Positions 43,424 to 55,176 of a stretch of 64,000 bases of DNA are shown here, in pieces. This stretch comes from Azolla caroliniana. Its lineage: Eukaryota > Polypodiophyta. The notes below the pieces were generated by a model. The model was not told the DNA's origin. It did not search any database and saw only the letters and a program-made list of their open reading frames with translations. Location: the NCBI GenBank assembly GCA_043228905.1, contig JBHGNT010000001.1, forward strand, positions 11,222,001 to 11,286,000, written 5' to 3'. The translations under genes were made by a program, and so were the position numbers. The first letter of the stretch is position 1. Each line of letters opens with the position of its first letter.

Positions 43424-46400
43424 ATGGAAGGCGGCGGCAGCGGGCAGCCGGGGATGATGGTGCTGAATGCACAGAATTACGCCGACTGGAAGATCAAGAT
43501 GGAGGATCTTCTGATTGTTCGGGACCTGTACGAACCGATTGACAGGTCGGAAATACCGAAGGGGGTACTTGAGTCGGAGTGGAAGCTCCTGAACCGGAAA
43601 GCCGTAGCGACGATCCGACAATATGTCGATGTAAGCGTCCTACAACATGTGGCAAACGACACCAACGCATATGAAATGTGGAAGAAGCTGTCGGGCCTCT
43701 ACGAGAGGAAGAATGCGTTGAATCGGACCTCCCTGATGAGGAAGATAGTGAATCTCAAGTACCGGGACGGCGAGAGTATGGTGGAACACGTGAGCACGTT
43801 CATGGGATTCGTGAACCAGCTTGCGGCGATCAAGTTCCCGTTGGAGGATGCAATGCAAGCCATCATCCTGATGTGTACATTGCCGGACAGCTGGGAGAAC
43901 TTGGTGGTGACTCTCAGCACCTCCTGCACCGAAGATAACTTGTCCTTGCAAACGGTAAAGACAAGTATTTTGAACGAAGAAGCGCGTCGGAGAGATAAAG
44001 AACTGGCCTCCGACCCGAAGGCGCTGCTTACCGAATCGGATCGGGGAAGACAATGGAACCGGAGTCCGCAAAGACGGGAGAAGTCGGGGACCCGATCGCA
44101 GTCAAGAGGAAGACCCACATGCTTCCACTGTGGGAAGCCGGGGCACTTCCGAAAGAATTGTCGGCATTACCGAAAAGACAACGGAGCCGACGACTCCGAT
44201 TCGAAGAAGTCACCGGAGAGAAACGGTGCATACCGGGGAGCCACGGACCGGAGAGGTTCGGATCGGCGAGGGCAGGACCGGAAAGGAACGACGGCACTCG
44301 CGGCAAGTGAGGAAGAAATCATGCTCATCACCGAAGAAGGTGAGCTAAACATTGCCGGCGATGAGACGACCTGGGTGGTCGATTCCGGAGCATCGTTCCA
44401 CCTGACCCCGGAGAGAAGATACTTCTCATCCTACACAGCCGGTGAGCATGGCTGTGTTCGGATGGGAAACGAAGGTATGTGCCGGATTGCTGGCATAGGA
44501 GATGTGTGGTTGACAACCCCGACCGGATGCAAAATGCTGCTGAAGAATGTCCGACACGTTCCGGAGGTCCGACTGAACCTGATTTCGGCCGGGAGGCTAG
44601 ATGACGAAGGCTACACGGGTAGCATCCAGAACGGCGTAATGAAGTTCAGCAAGGGGAGCCTGATAGTGGCTCGGGCCCGGAAAGAAAACACACTGTACCT
44701 GATGAATGCCCGGTTATGTCCGGAAGAGCTGAATGTGGCAGCCGACACTGCCGGTGAGCTGTGGCACAAAAGACTGTGCCACATGAGTGAGAAGGGGATG
44801 AAGAGGCTTGCAGAAGACAACCTTATCCCAGTGAAGCATGTGCACCTGGAGAAGTGCACCGATTGCCTGGCCGGTAAGCAGAACCGAACTTCCTTCCACT
44901 CAAGGCCACCGACGAGACGTAGCGCACCATTGGAGTTGGTGCACACTGATGTGTGTCAGGTAGAAACGAAGTCACATGGCGGAGCCCAGTACTTCGTAAC
45001 ATTCATCGATGATCATAGCCGAAAACTGTGGACGGCACCGATGAAGACAAAGGACCAAGTGTTGTGCGTCTTCAAAGAACTCCACGCGAGAGTGGAAAGG
45101 GAATCCGGCAAGAAGCTGAAAGCAATACGAGCGGATAACGGAGGGGAATACCGGGGGCAGTTCCAGGAGTACTGTCGCTCGAAGGGAATCCGACTCGAGT
45201 TTACTGTGCCGAAGACGCCGGAACTGAACGGGCTGGCCGAGAGGATGAACCGGACCATAATGGAGAGGGTTCGGAGTATGCTGGCGCATGCGAAATTACC
45301 CAAGGGGTTTTGGGCTGAGGCAATGTCGACGGCGACATGTGTGATAAACCGATCACCCTCAGTACCTTTGGACGGAGACACGCCGCAGAGAGTGTGGACC
45401 GGTAGGGAAGTATCCTACCGGCATCTGAAGGTGTTCGGGTGTCTCGCATACGTGCACGTGGCGAAGGACCGGAGAGGAAAGCTAGATCCGAAGACCCGGC
45501 CATGCATATTCCTCGGTTACGGCGACGACGAGTTCGGCTACCGAGTATGGGACCCGGTCGACAAGAAGATATTCAGGAGTCGAGACATCGTCTTTATGGA
45601 GGACAAGACACTCGCCGACTGGGAGTCGGAGAAGAAGATGAAGAGCTCCAAGTCAACTGGTGAGGAGAAACTCTACGAGGAGCAGCCCCGACCGGCATGG
45701 GACCGGTTAGCACTCGAGGACCCGGCCGAAGACAGTGAAGAAACAGAACCGGCCGAAGAAGATGAAAATGATACCGGAACCGGCCCCGATCCCGAAATGG
45801 ATTCGGATGAAGAAGAAGAATTGGAAGAACCGGTTACCGAAGCTCCGGAACGGAGATATCCTCTGAGAGAGAGAAGGGCCCCCCGGAGATTTCCGGAACC
45901 AGAGCACGTGTTGCTAACCGACGAGGGGGAGCCGGAGAGCTTTGAAGAAGCACAGCATGACACCCAGAGCCGCAGGTGGTTGAGTGCCATGCAGGACGAG
46001 ATGGATTCCCTGCATGAGAACCACACATATGAACTTGTGGAGTTGCCGAAAGGAAAACGGGCACTCCGTAACAAGTGGGTGTTCAAGCTGAAACCGGGAG
46101 ATGCCGGAAACCCCCCGAGATACAAAGCCAGGATCGTGGTGAAGGGGTTTCAGCAGAAGAAGGGCGTCGACTTCGACGAGATATTTGCCCCGGTAGTGAA
46201 GATGACCTCCATCCGGACGGTGCTGAGCATAGCGGCAAGCATGGACCTCGAGGTAGAACAAATGGACGTGAAGACGGCATTCCTTCACGGTGACCTCGAA
46301 GAAGAGATCTACATGCAGCAACCGGAAGGATTCGAGAAGAAAGGGAAGGAGCACCTGGTATGCCGGTTGAAGAAGAGCCTTTACGGACTGAAGCAGGCTC

Positions 46401-47500
46401 CCCGGCAATGGTACCGGAAGTTCGACTCCTTCATGACCGACGAAGGGTACCTCAAAACGCAGTCCGACCACTGCGTGTTTGTGAAGAAGTTCGAAGGAGG
46501 AGACTTTCTAATACTCCTCCTGTACGTGGACGACATGTTGATCGTCGGACGGGACCAGGTCAAGATACGGATGCTGAAGAAGGCTCTTCACCGAACCTTC
46601 TCAATGAAGGACCTGGGTCCGGCGAGGCAAATACTAGGGATGCACATCATCCGGGACCGGAAGAAGAAGCAGTTGTGGCTGTCACAGGAGAAGTATGTGA
46701 CGAAGGTGCTTCACCGGTTCAACATGTCGGAAGCAAGACCGGTCGGATCGACCCTCCCGACAAACTGCAAGTTGTCCAGCAAGCAAAGTCCCAAGACAAA
46801 GGCTGAAAAGGAGGATATGATGAAAGTGCCGTATGCCTCAGCCATCGGGAGCTTGATGTACGCCATGGTGTGTACGAGACCGGACATCGGATATGCAGTC
46901 GGAGTGGTGAGCCGGTACATGAGCAATCCCGGCAAAGAGCATTGGAACGCGGCCAAGTGGATACTCCGATACCTGAAGGGCACAGCAAACGTGTGCCTCC
47001 GATTCGGCTCCGGAAAGCCCGAACTCGACGGCTTTACCGAATCGGATATGTCGGCTGATGCAGATACCAGCCGGTCCACATCAGGGTATGTGATGACGTA
47101 TGCAGGGGGAGCTGTTTCATGGCAGTCGAGGCTGCAGAAGACGGTTGCGTTGTCAACCACGGAGGCGGAGTACATGGCGGCTGTTGAAGCCGGCAAGGAA
47201 ATAATATGGATGAAGGACTTCATTAGAGAGCTCGGTATCCGACAGGAGGAGTACCGACTCTACTGCGACAGTCAGAGTGCAATCCACCTTGCAAAGAACG
47301 CGGCCTATCACTCCCGGACGAAGCACATCCAGCGAAGATATCACTGGATCCGGGAAAGGATAGAAGACAAGGAGTTCGTGCTGACGAAGATCCACACGGA
47401 CGAGAACGGGTCGGATATGCTGACCAAGGTGCTCACACCCGACAAGCTGGAAGCATGCCGGAAGAGGATCGGATTGGAGAGACATCCCATGCCGAAGTGA
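43424..47500 (+). CDS. C2 gag-pol polyprotein (Ty1/copia), intact
   Basis: 1358 aa from ATG 43424 (MEGGGSGQPGMM), the first ATG after the primer site, to TGA 47498-47500. Order: gag (1 to about 220); zinc knuckle CFHCGKPGHFRKNC (about 232); protease VVDSGASFHLTP (about 316); integrase LWHKRLCHMSEKGM...CTDCLAGKQ, then HTDVCQVE (about 507), RADNGGEYRG (about 569) and NGLAERMNRT (about 602); acidic linker; RT PRYKARIVVKGFQQKKGVDFDEIFAPV, MDVKTAFLHGDLEEEIYMQQPEGF, YVDDMLIVGR (about 1034); RNase H ESDMSADADTSRSTSGYVMTYAGG, CDSQSAIHLAKN (about 1281) and HPMPK at the C terminus. All catalytic residues present. Ten bases separate the stop from the LTR, with AGGGGGAGTT as primer. Confidence 0.97.
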   Translation: MEGGGSGQPGMMVLNAQNYADWKIKMEDLLIVRDLYEPIDRSEIPKGVLESEWKLLNRKAVATIRQYVDVSVLQHVANDTNAYEMWKKLSGLYERKNALNRTSLMRKIVNLKYRDGESMVEHVSTFMGFVNQLAAIKFPLEDAMQAIILMCTLPDSWENLVVTLSTSCTEDNLSLQTVKTSILNEEARRRDKELASDPKALLTESDRGRQWNRSPQRREKSGTRSQSRGRPTCFHCGKPGHFRKNCRHYRKDNGADDSDSKKSPERNGAYRGATDRRGSDRRGQDRKGTTALAASEEEIMLITEEGELNIAGDETTWVVDSGASFHLTPERRYFSSYTAGEHGCVRMGNEGMCRIAGIGDVWLTTPTGCKMLLKNVRHVPEVRLNLISAGRLDDEGYTGSIQNGVMKFSKGSLIVARARKENTLYLMNARLCPEELNVAADTAGELWHKRLCHMSEKGMKRLAEDNLIPVKHVHLEKCTDCLAGKQNRTSFHSRPPTRRSAPLELVHTDVCQVETKSHGGAQYFVTFIDDHSRKLWTAPMKTKDQVLCVFKELHARVERESGKKLKAIRADNGGEYRGQFQEYCRSKGIRLEFTVPKTPELNGLAERMNRTIMERVRSMLAHAKLPKGFWAEAMSTATCVINRSPSVPLDGDTPQRVWTGREVSYRHLKVFGCLAYVHVAKDRRGKLDPKTRPCIFLGYGDDEFGYRVWDPVDKKIFRSRDIVFMEDKTLADWESEKKMKSSKSTGEEKLYEEQPRPAWDRLALEDPAEDSEETEPAEEDENDTGTGPDPEMDSDEEEELEEPVTEAPERRYPLRERRAPRRFPEPEHVLLTDEGEPESFEEAQHDTQSRRWLSAMQDEMDSLHENHTYELVELPKGKRALRNKWVFKLKPGDAGNPPRYKARIVVKGFQQKKGVDFDEIFAPVVKMTSIRTVLSIAASMDLEVEQMDVKTAFLHGDLEEEIYMQQPEGFEKKGKEHLVCRLKKSLYGLKQAPRQWYRKFDSFMTDEGYLKTQSDHCVFVKKFEGGDFLILLLYVDDMLIVGRDQVKIRMLKKALHRTFSMKDLGPARQILGMHIIRDRKKKQLWLSQEKYVTKVLHRFNMSEARPVGSTLPTNCKLSSKQSPKTKAEKEDMMKVPYASAIGSLMYAMVCTRPDIGYAVGVVSRYMSNPGKEHWNAAKWILRYLKGTANVCLRFGSGKPELDGFTESDMSADADTSRSTSGYVMTYAGGAVSWQSRLQKTVALSTTEAEYMAAVEAGKEIIWMKDFIRELGIRQEEYRLYCDSQSAIHLAKNAAYHSRTKHIQRRYHWIRERIEDKEFVLTKIHTDENGSDMLTKVLTPDKLEACRKRIGLERHPMPK

Positions 47501-47510
47501 AGGGGGAGTT

Positions 47511-48119
47511 TGTTGGGATTGCGGTCCCTTCGCATGGGATGGTCGGATATCGGAGATGAATGCCGACGAGCCCGGTTTCGGTTTCGGATCCGGATGACGA
47601 AGACCCCGGTTTCGGTACCGGATGACGAATGTACCCGGAGAGCGATCCGGATGCAGGGACATATCCGTGAATATGTTCGCTATGGGCCCCTGAGGCTACA
47701 GTTGTAAATAGCCCAAAGTCATATAGGTATAAATATGACTTAGGGCAAACAGTTTTGTGGTTGCTTCTCATTTTTCTGTTTTTCCACTTTAGAGGAGTGA
47801 AGGGGGAGCAGCCGTGAGAGGGAGAGAGATAGAGGGCGAGAGAGGAAGAGGACGACGCCTCTGTGTATTTCCGCCGCCTGTGGCGAGGACAGCGAGCTCA
47901 AGGTCGTCGCCTTGGAGCTCGTCATTGTATACTTCTCTGTATAGCGTTGTTTGGAGTCTTGTACTCCCGTGGTTTTTCCCGTCTGGGTTTTCCACGTTAA
48001 TCCCTGTGTACTCGCGTTTCTTTTGTTTCTTGCGTGGTTCCTATTTTCTGCTCCATTGATCCGCGATTACTCGGTTGTGGCTGAGCGAAGAAGGTGAATC
48101 GAAGCGTCTATTCCTTACA
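47511..48119 (+). repeat. C2 3' LTR
   Basis: 609 bp, starting right after AGGGGGAGTT. Two substitutions relative to the 5' LTR. Confidence 0.96.
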
Positions 48120-49035
48120 GATGCTGAAGAAGGCCCTCAACCGGACCTTCTCAATGAAAGACTTGGGTCCGGCAAGACAGATGTTGGGGATGCATATTAT
48201 CCGGAACCGGTCAGCGAAGCAATTATGGCTGTCACAGGAGAAGTACGTGACAAAGGTGTTTCACCGGTTCAACATGTCAGATGCGAAACCGGTCGGATCG
48301 ACACTTCCGGCAAACTACAGGTTATCTGGTAAGCAAAGCTCGAAGACAAAAGCAGAGAAGGTGGATATGATTAAGATTCCATATGCCTCTGCCGTCGGGA
48401 GCCTAATGTACGCAATGGTGTGTACTCGACCGGATATAGGATATGCAGTCGGAGTGGTGAGCCAGTTCATGAGCAATCCCGGCAAGGAGCACTGGAACGC
48501 GGTCAAATGGATACTCCGGTATTTGAAGGGCACTTCAAATATGTGTCTCCGATTCGGCTCCGGAAAACCTCAACTTGACGGTTTCACCGATTCAGACATG
48601 TCGGCTGATGTGGATACCAGCCGGTCTACATCCGGGTATGTAATGACATATGCTGGGGGAGCTGTTTCGTGGCAGTCGAGGCTGCAGAAGACGGTTGCAT
48701 TGTCAACCACGGAGGTGGAGTACATGGCAGCTATGGAAGCCGGCAAGGAAATATTATGGATGAAGGACTTCATCGGAGAGCTCGGTATCCGGCTCTATTG
48801 CGACAGTCAAAGTGCCATCCATCTTGCTAAGAATGCGGCCTACCATTCCCGGACGAAGCATATCCGGCGAAGATATCACTGGATCCGGGAAAGAGTAGAT
48901 GACCAAGAGTTCGCGCTGATGAAGATCCACACGGCCGAGAACGGGTCAAATATGCTGACCAAAGGGCTGATACCCGACAAGCTGGATGCATGCCGGAAGA
49001 GAATCGGACTAGTAAGACACCCCATGCCGGAGTGA
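48120..49035 (+). pseudogene. C1 RT-RNase H (3' part)
   Basis: Resumes C1 after C2 in the correct frame: MLKKALNRTFSMKDLGPARQMLGMHII, YAVGVVSQFMSNPGKEHWNAVKWILRYLKGT, TDSDMSADVDTSRSTSGYVMTYAGG, LYCDSQSAIHLAKNAAYHSRTKHI, ending RHPMPE. No stop in this part. Relative to C2 a few residues are missing before LYCDSQ. It belongs to the same broken polyprotein as 39665-42785. Confidence 0.94.
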
Positions 49036-49045
49036 AGGGGGAGTT

Positions 49046-49694
49046 TGTTGGGAGACAGGTCCCTCTGGATGGGAAGGGAGAAGAATAGAGCCGACGAACA
49101 ATCTCGGCCGAGGCCGAAACCGGAAGAGGAGTACCCGGCTACGGAGAGCCGGATGGTGCAGACCCGGTGAGAACCGTATGAGGAGGACCCGGCTACGGAG
49201 AGCCGGATGGTACAGACCCGGTATGAACCGGATGAGGAGTACCCGGCTATGGAGAGCCGGATGGTGCAGGCCCGGTATGAACCGGATGAGGAGTACCCGG
49301 CTACGGAGAGCCGGATGGTGCAGACCCGGTGAGGAATGGTCACCGGATGAAGAGACATATTCGTAAATATGTTTCTAAGAGTCCATCGAGGCTATATTTG
49401 TAAATAGCCGAAAAGTCATATTAGTATAAATATGACTTAGGGCAAACTTATAGTAATGGTTGTCGTTATTTTCTTGTTGGTGCAAGAAGAGAGAGCGCGT
49501 AACAATGTACAGAGAGAGAGAGAGAGAGAACAAGGTCGTTGCCTCTGCTGTAACCACCGCCTGTGGCGAAGATCGTGAGCACGAGGTTGTTGCCTCTGTG
49601 AACTCACTGTTGTACATTCTAGCATAGTGATAGTTTGCAGCCTGTGGGCTGCCGTGGTTTTTTCCCTAGTTTGGGTTTTTCCACATAAACATCC
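49046..49694 (+). repeat. C1 3' LTR, segment 1
   Basis: Follows AGGGGGAGTT. Holds four 54-bp minisatellite units (49126-49348) and the three inverted repeats (49355-49372, 49390-49409, 49413-49438). B2 interrupts it at 49694. Confidence 0.95.
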
Positions 49695-49868
49695 TGTCGA
49701 ATACATGTGTATAATGGACGTATTCACACTATCCCGTTTCGGCCATTTATGTAATTAGCATAAAGGGTAGTTGCCCTAAGTTGGTCACTATATATATTGA
49801 CCCTGTAACCTCTTTGTGAGGTTGGTTGTTGTATTATTTGCTTTATGAAATAAAGACTCTCTTTTGTG

Positions 49869-49907
<39 letters not shown>

Positions 49908-49993
49908 AACGACCTACAATCTCTCATACGCAGGTACTCAGAATAGAACTGAATGCTTCTTGATCTTCCGCAATCACGACCTCGCTTGCAACA
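49695..49993 (+). repeat. B2 5' LTR, followed by primer site and leader
   Basis: TGTCGAATACATGTG to CGCTTGCAACA. Primer site TGGTATCAGAGC at 49996-50007; a leader of about 660 nt without recognised coding follows to 50669. Hairpin AACCTC-TTTGT-GAGGTT at 49808-49824; CT microsatellite about 49870-49902. Confidence 0.95.
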
Positions 49994-50669
49994 TCTGGTA
50001 TCAGAGCAGAGGTTCGGCCGTCATCACCGCCTGCACAGCATTCGGTTCTTCACTTCATCACGGCCTGCACAGTATTCGCGTCATTCGAAGAAAGAGAGAA
50101 GAAGAACAAAAACGAGGTTTGCACCTCATCGCGTTAGATCCTCTTGCTTGGAGTAAGCCTTCAGGTTGTACTCTGTTCCTTGTGATCGTAACCACTCGAG
50201 GTGAAATCCCCTTGTGCAACATCGACACGATCGTGCTCCACTCGGTTAAACGGCATCCGAAGAGGTAATCAAACGCTGCTCGTTGTAACCACTCGGTGCA
50301 GATCGGTCTCAAGACAACAACCCCAATTCGTGCTTCATCCGGCTGATCGACATTCGAGAGGATCAGTTGGATCTGTCTCTCTCGTCGCTGCAGCCACCCG
50401 AAGCAGAATCGGTCCAGATAATCGGTTTCAATAATCGGTATTCGGCACATATATCCGAAGCGAACCGGGCTCACTCCGACTCGGCAACACTCGGGAAGAC
50501 CAGTCGGTTCTGTCCCTCAAGTTACCGGAGTCAATTCGAGCAAGTTCCGAAGCCGAACCGACTCGGGTTCAAATCCGACTAGAACGATATCGGGTGAGCC
50601 AACCGGCTGCACTCCAACAAGGTTCACAGTCAACTCCGAACCGAGCTTCGTCAACCGAAACCGAATTTG

Positions 50670-53600
50670 ATGGCATCAACATCAGGCTCGTCAGAAATGA
50701 GTCTACGAAAGTTCGATGGATCGAACTTCAACTTCTGGAAGGAACAAATGCAGGACTATCTCATAGTCAAGGGGCAAATCGATCCCATCGAAAATGAAGA
50801 ACCTCCAGAAGGATACAAACCAATTGAGTGGCAGAAGCTGGACAGAATCGTCCGCGCCACGATTCGGATGCACCTATCGGAATCGGTATATTTTACGGTG
50901 CAATCGTGTACGACAGCATTCGAACTGTGGAAAACACTGTCGGACACTTACGAAAAGAAGGTCGCCGCAACGAAGATGTTTCTGATCCGGCGCCTCTACA
51001 ACTTGCGGATGAAAGAATCTGATTCGGTTCAAGCACACCTCAATGAGTACGAAAGCATCAGCTCCCAAATCTCGTCACAGGGGACGGGAATCGAGGATGA
51101 ACTCAGAGCAATGATACTCATGAGCAGCCTTCCCTCATCTTGGGAAACTTTCGTCACAACCGTGTGCAACGCGTCAACCACGGCTGTTAAATACTCCGAA
51201 GTCACGAGCGCAATCCTGACCGAAGCAGCTCGGAGAAAGTCTTTCGCCAAAGACTCAACAGACGACGCTTACGTAGTACAAGGTTCGACAGACCGATCGA
51301 ACATACGAGGAAGAGATTCCTCACGACCGCCGAACAATCAGCGAAGACGGAGCCAGTCACGGGATAACCGAATCTGCAACTATTGCAAGAAACCCGGACA
51401 CATCAAAGCCGACTGCCGCGCACTCAAGAACAAGAACAACAAGAAGAGTGGCCGGCATGAGGAGATCAATTACGTCAGCTTCTCAGCTGATGTACTACCG
51501 GACGACCCGAATATACTAACAATCGAAAATCCAGTCGGATCAGAAGTTCTGCTCACGACTGAAGAATCGAGCACATGGCTCTTGGATTCGGGCGCGTCAT
51601 TTCATGTGACTCCTCATCGGTCCCAATTTCGGCAATATACGATCCGTCACTCCGACTCAGTTCGGGTCGGCAACTCGCAACACTGTGACATCATCGGAAT
51701 CGGCACAGTAGAGCTCAACCTTGCCGGTGGCTCTACACTTGTACTCCACAATGTCCGACATGTACCCGAGCTCTCAAGGCCATTGATCTCAGTCGGACAA
51801 CTAGATGAAGACGGCATTCGTGCCGGTTTTTCTTCGGGAGGGTGGACACTCCACAGGGGGAACCTTCTGCTTGCTAGAGGACCCAAGATACACTCCCTGT
51901 ATCCGTTACATGTTACGCTCCGAGAGGGTAACCTGTTTTTGGTGGACATTCCTGTGTCATCACTATGGCATAGAAGATTAGGACACCTCAGCAAGGCCGG
52001 CATCACGCACCTATCTAGAGCCGGATACATCCCTAAACTCTCCTTCTCCGACCATCAATTTTGCGAGCATTGCCAGTATGGCAAGCAAGCAGCCGCATCA
52101 CACCCGACATCAGCACCAAGAGAAACGAGACCTCTCGATTTGGTCCTCTCGGACGTCTGTGGCCCAATGCCGCATCAGTCTCTTGGCGGTGCCTCTTACT
52201 TCGTCACTTTTATTGACGATTCGACTCGAAAGGTGTGGGCGTATCCAATTCGCACCAAAGATCGTGTTTTCTCGATCTTCTCAGATTGGCTCGCTATGGT
52301 AGAAAATCAAACCGACCGAAAACTGAAATGCTTTCGGACCGACAATGGGGGAGAGTTCAAATCCGATGAATTCGTCAAATTCTGCCGACAACGCGGCATT
52401 CGACGTGAATTTACGGCACCACACAGTCCGGAGCAAAACGGGATTGCAGAACGTATGAATCGGACAATCCAAGAAAGGATAGTTTCCATGCTCCAACACT
52501 CCGGACTGTCGGATGGCTTCTGGGCAGAGGCTCTACTCACGGCAGTACACATAATCAATATGTCGCCAAGTAGACCTCTAGGACTTCAAATTCCTCAGGA
52601 ACTATGGATCGGCAGTAAGCCGAATTACGACAAGCTGAGGATCTTCGGATGCGAGGCGTACGCCCTTATTCCGAAAGATGATCGCCGAAAACTTGCACCT
52701 CGGTCCAGGAAATGCATTTTCCTTGGATATGGATCCGACGGCGAAATGGGATACCGACTCTGGGACCCCGAACGCAGACAAATCGTTCGAAGTTCGGACG
52801 TTGTGTTCAACGAGTCGGCTATGAATCCATCAGTCGAAAAACCGATCGAAGTCCGAAGGGTAACATTTTCCGATGTGCCGACCCTTCAAGAAGGCCCCGC
52901 TCTCAACACACGGTCAGCTTCACGGGTAGCTGAACCTTACACTACCGACTCGGACAACTCTGACTCGGCACAGCCGAATGATTCGGTTTCGGACTATCCG
53001 ACCTCGATACCCGATGCGACCAGTCCAATTATACCTCGCCGATCCGAGAGACTGTCGCAACCTCCGGAGAGGTATTCTCCTGGAATTTTCTTCACCGACG
53101 CCGGCGAACCGACGTCTTACGAAGAAGCATCGACATCTGTCGATTCAGCCACCTGGCATCTGGCGATGGAGTCGGAAATGCACTCCATCCGGGCAAACAA
53201 GACTTGGGATCTGGTCGAATTACCTAGGAACCGACGTGCTCTTCCTTGCAAGTGGGTTTATCGACTAAAAGAGACGTCTGATTCGACCACCCCAAAGTAC
53301 AAGGCCAGATTAGTTGCGAAGGGCTTCCGACAAGAATATGGCGTCGACTTCGACGAGATTTTTTCACCAGTGGTGAAAATGACAACCCTTCGTTTCCTAC
53401 TCGGCGTAGTGGCAGCCGACAACTTGGAGCTGATTCAGCTAGATGTCAAAACAGCATTCCTCCATGGTGATCTTGACGAGGAAATTTATATGGAGCAGCC
53501 AAAAGGCTTCGTGGCAACCGGCCAAGAACATCTAGTCTGCCGACTCAGGAAGAGTCTATACGGCCTCAAACAGGCACCGCGACAATGGTACAAGAAGTTC

Positions 53601-54683
53601 GACGACTTCATCCAATCGATCGGCTTCTCCAAAAGCGATGAGGACCATTGTCTCTTCACCAATACAGCTCAAGATGGATCACCCGTCTTCCTCATCATTT
53701 ACGTGGACGACATGCTAATTTCTGGACGCCACGCGGGCGAACTTGCCGATCTCGTTCGGCAACTGCGGTTGAAGTTTGCCATGAAGGACCTCGGTCCGGC
53801 ATGACACATCCTTGGCATGAAGATTAGTCGGCATCGCGATAAACGACATCTTTTTCTGTCTCAGACCGACTATATCCGACGTGTCTTAGAACGCTTCAAC
53901 ATGCAATCAGCCAAATCTGCTTCAACCCCGCTCCCTATGAATCTTCGGCTCTCTCAGCGAGACTGCCCGACATCCGGTCCGGAGGGGGAAGATATGAAGT
54001 CGGTACCGTATGCACCGGCAGTCGGCTCCCTTATGTACCTGATGGTCGCGACACGGCCTGATATTTCTCACGCCGTAGGAGTCGTCAGCAGATTTATGCA
54101 CAATCCTGGCCGATCGCATTGGAACGCAGTCAAGCATGTGTTCAGATATCTGGCTGGCACAAAAGACCACGACATTCTTTTCGGACCGAACCGAACCTCA
54201 GGCGTAGTCGGTTACACCGACTCGGACTTCGCCGGCTGTATAGACAGTCGGAAATCTACAACCGGATACTGCTTCAAATTCGGCAATGGAGCAATCTCGT
54301 GGAAGTCGAAACTTCAGGAGTGCACAGCGACCTCAACGACCGAAGCAGAATATGTAGCTGCGTCCGACGCAGCAAAAGAAGCTTTGTGGCTCGGTCGGCT
54401 GGCGCACACGTTTCGACAAGTCGAACATGACTCGGCTCCAGTTGTCTACAGCGACAGTCAAGGTGCTGTTGCCTTGTCGAAAAATCCGGTTCACCACAAC
54501 GCCTCCAAGCATATCGACGTTCGATATCACTTCGTTCGGGACTGCGTCATTTCAGGGAAAATCGGTCTAGAGAAAATATCCACAACCGACAATGTCGCAG
54601 ATGGAATGACCAAGTGTCTTTCGGCAGACCGCTTTCGGTCTCTTCGGCATCAGATGGGCGTAACGACAAACCAGTCCGGTTAG
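50670..54683 (+). pseudogene. B2 gag-pol polyprotein with one nonsense codon
   Basis: ATG 50670, same start and domain order as B1: zinc knuckle CNYCKKPGHIKADC, protease LLDSGASFHVT, integrase LSDVCGPM, RTDNGGEF, NGIAERMNR, RT with YVDDMLISG, RNase H TDSDFAGCIDSRKSTTGY. A single in-frame TGA at 53802-53804 falls in RT, right after MKDLGPA, where B1 has CGA; this is a C-to-T change at a CG site. The rest of the frame (to 54683) is open. The integrase motif reads LSD rather than HSD; the Asp is kept. Confidence 0.96.
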
Positions 54684-54876
54684 AGCCGGACACAGAGCAG
54701 GATGGTTCCCGACAACCGACGTCAGTTCCTTAATGATCGGCTTCAACTGTTCCGACCCGACCAGTTCGGTCTTCTGCCTTCGGACCCTGCCGACTCGAAC
54801 AAAGCTGATATGTCCGAGAACCTAAGTCTATACCTGTAATCTTAGATAACCCATGTATACGCCCATTACGGGGGAG

Positions 54877-55050
54877 TGTCGAATACATGTGTATAATGGA
54901 CGTATTCACACTATCCCGTTTCGGCCATTTATGTAATTAGCATAAAGGGTAGTTGCCCTAAGTTGGTCACTATATATATTGACCCTGTAACCTCTTTGTG
55001 AGGTTGGTTGTTGTATTATTTGCTTTATGAAATAAAGACTCTCTTTTGTG

Positions 55051-55085
<35 letters not shown>

Positions 55086-55171
55086 AACGACCTACAATCT
55101 CTCATACGCAGGTACTCAGAATAGAACTGAATGCTTCTTGATCTTCCGCAATCACGACCTCGCTTGCAACA
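54877..55171 (+). repeat. B2 3' LTR
   Basis: 295 bp, after polypurine ACGGGGGAG. Hairpin AACCTC-TTTGT-GAGGTT at 54989-55005. The roughly 190 bp between the polyprotein stop and this LTR (54684-54876) hold nothing recognised. Confidence 0.95.
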
Positions 55172-55176
55172 CATCC

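Larger units (their letters stand above)
42786..48119 (+). mobile_element. Copia element C2, complete and very young
   Basis: 5334 bp, LTRs 42786-43394 and 47511-48119 (609 bp each), perfect duplication GATGC (42781-42785, 48120-48124). By eye the LTRs differ at two positions (near 42918 and 43254 versus 47643 and 47979), about 0.3%. Full open polyprotein, primer site and polypurine tract. Best candidate in the window for a transposition-competent element. Confidence 0.97.
49695..55171 (+). mobile_element. Copia element B2 inside the C1 3' LTR
   Basis: 5477 bp, LTRs 49695-49993 and 54877-55171, perfect duplication CATCC (49690-49694, 55172-55176). Joining the flanks restores the C1 LTR. LTR differences are limited to CT-repeat length as far as I can see. 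The polyprotein has one nonsense codon. Confidence 0.96.

Noticed and set aside
43424-47500. Host-domesticated gene, because the frame is intact
   Set aside because: It sits between near-identical LTRs with a target duplication and full gag-pol order; it is a young transposon.
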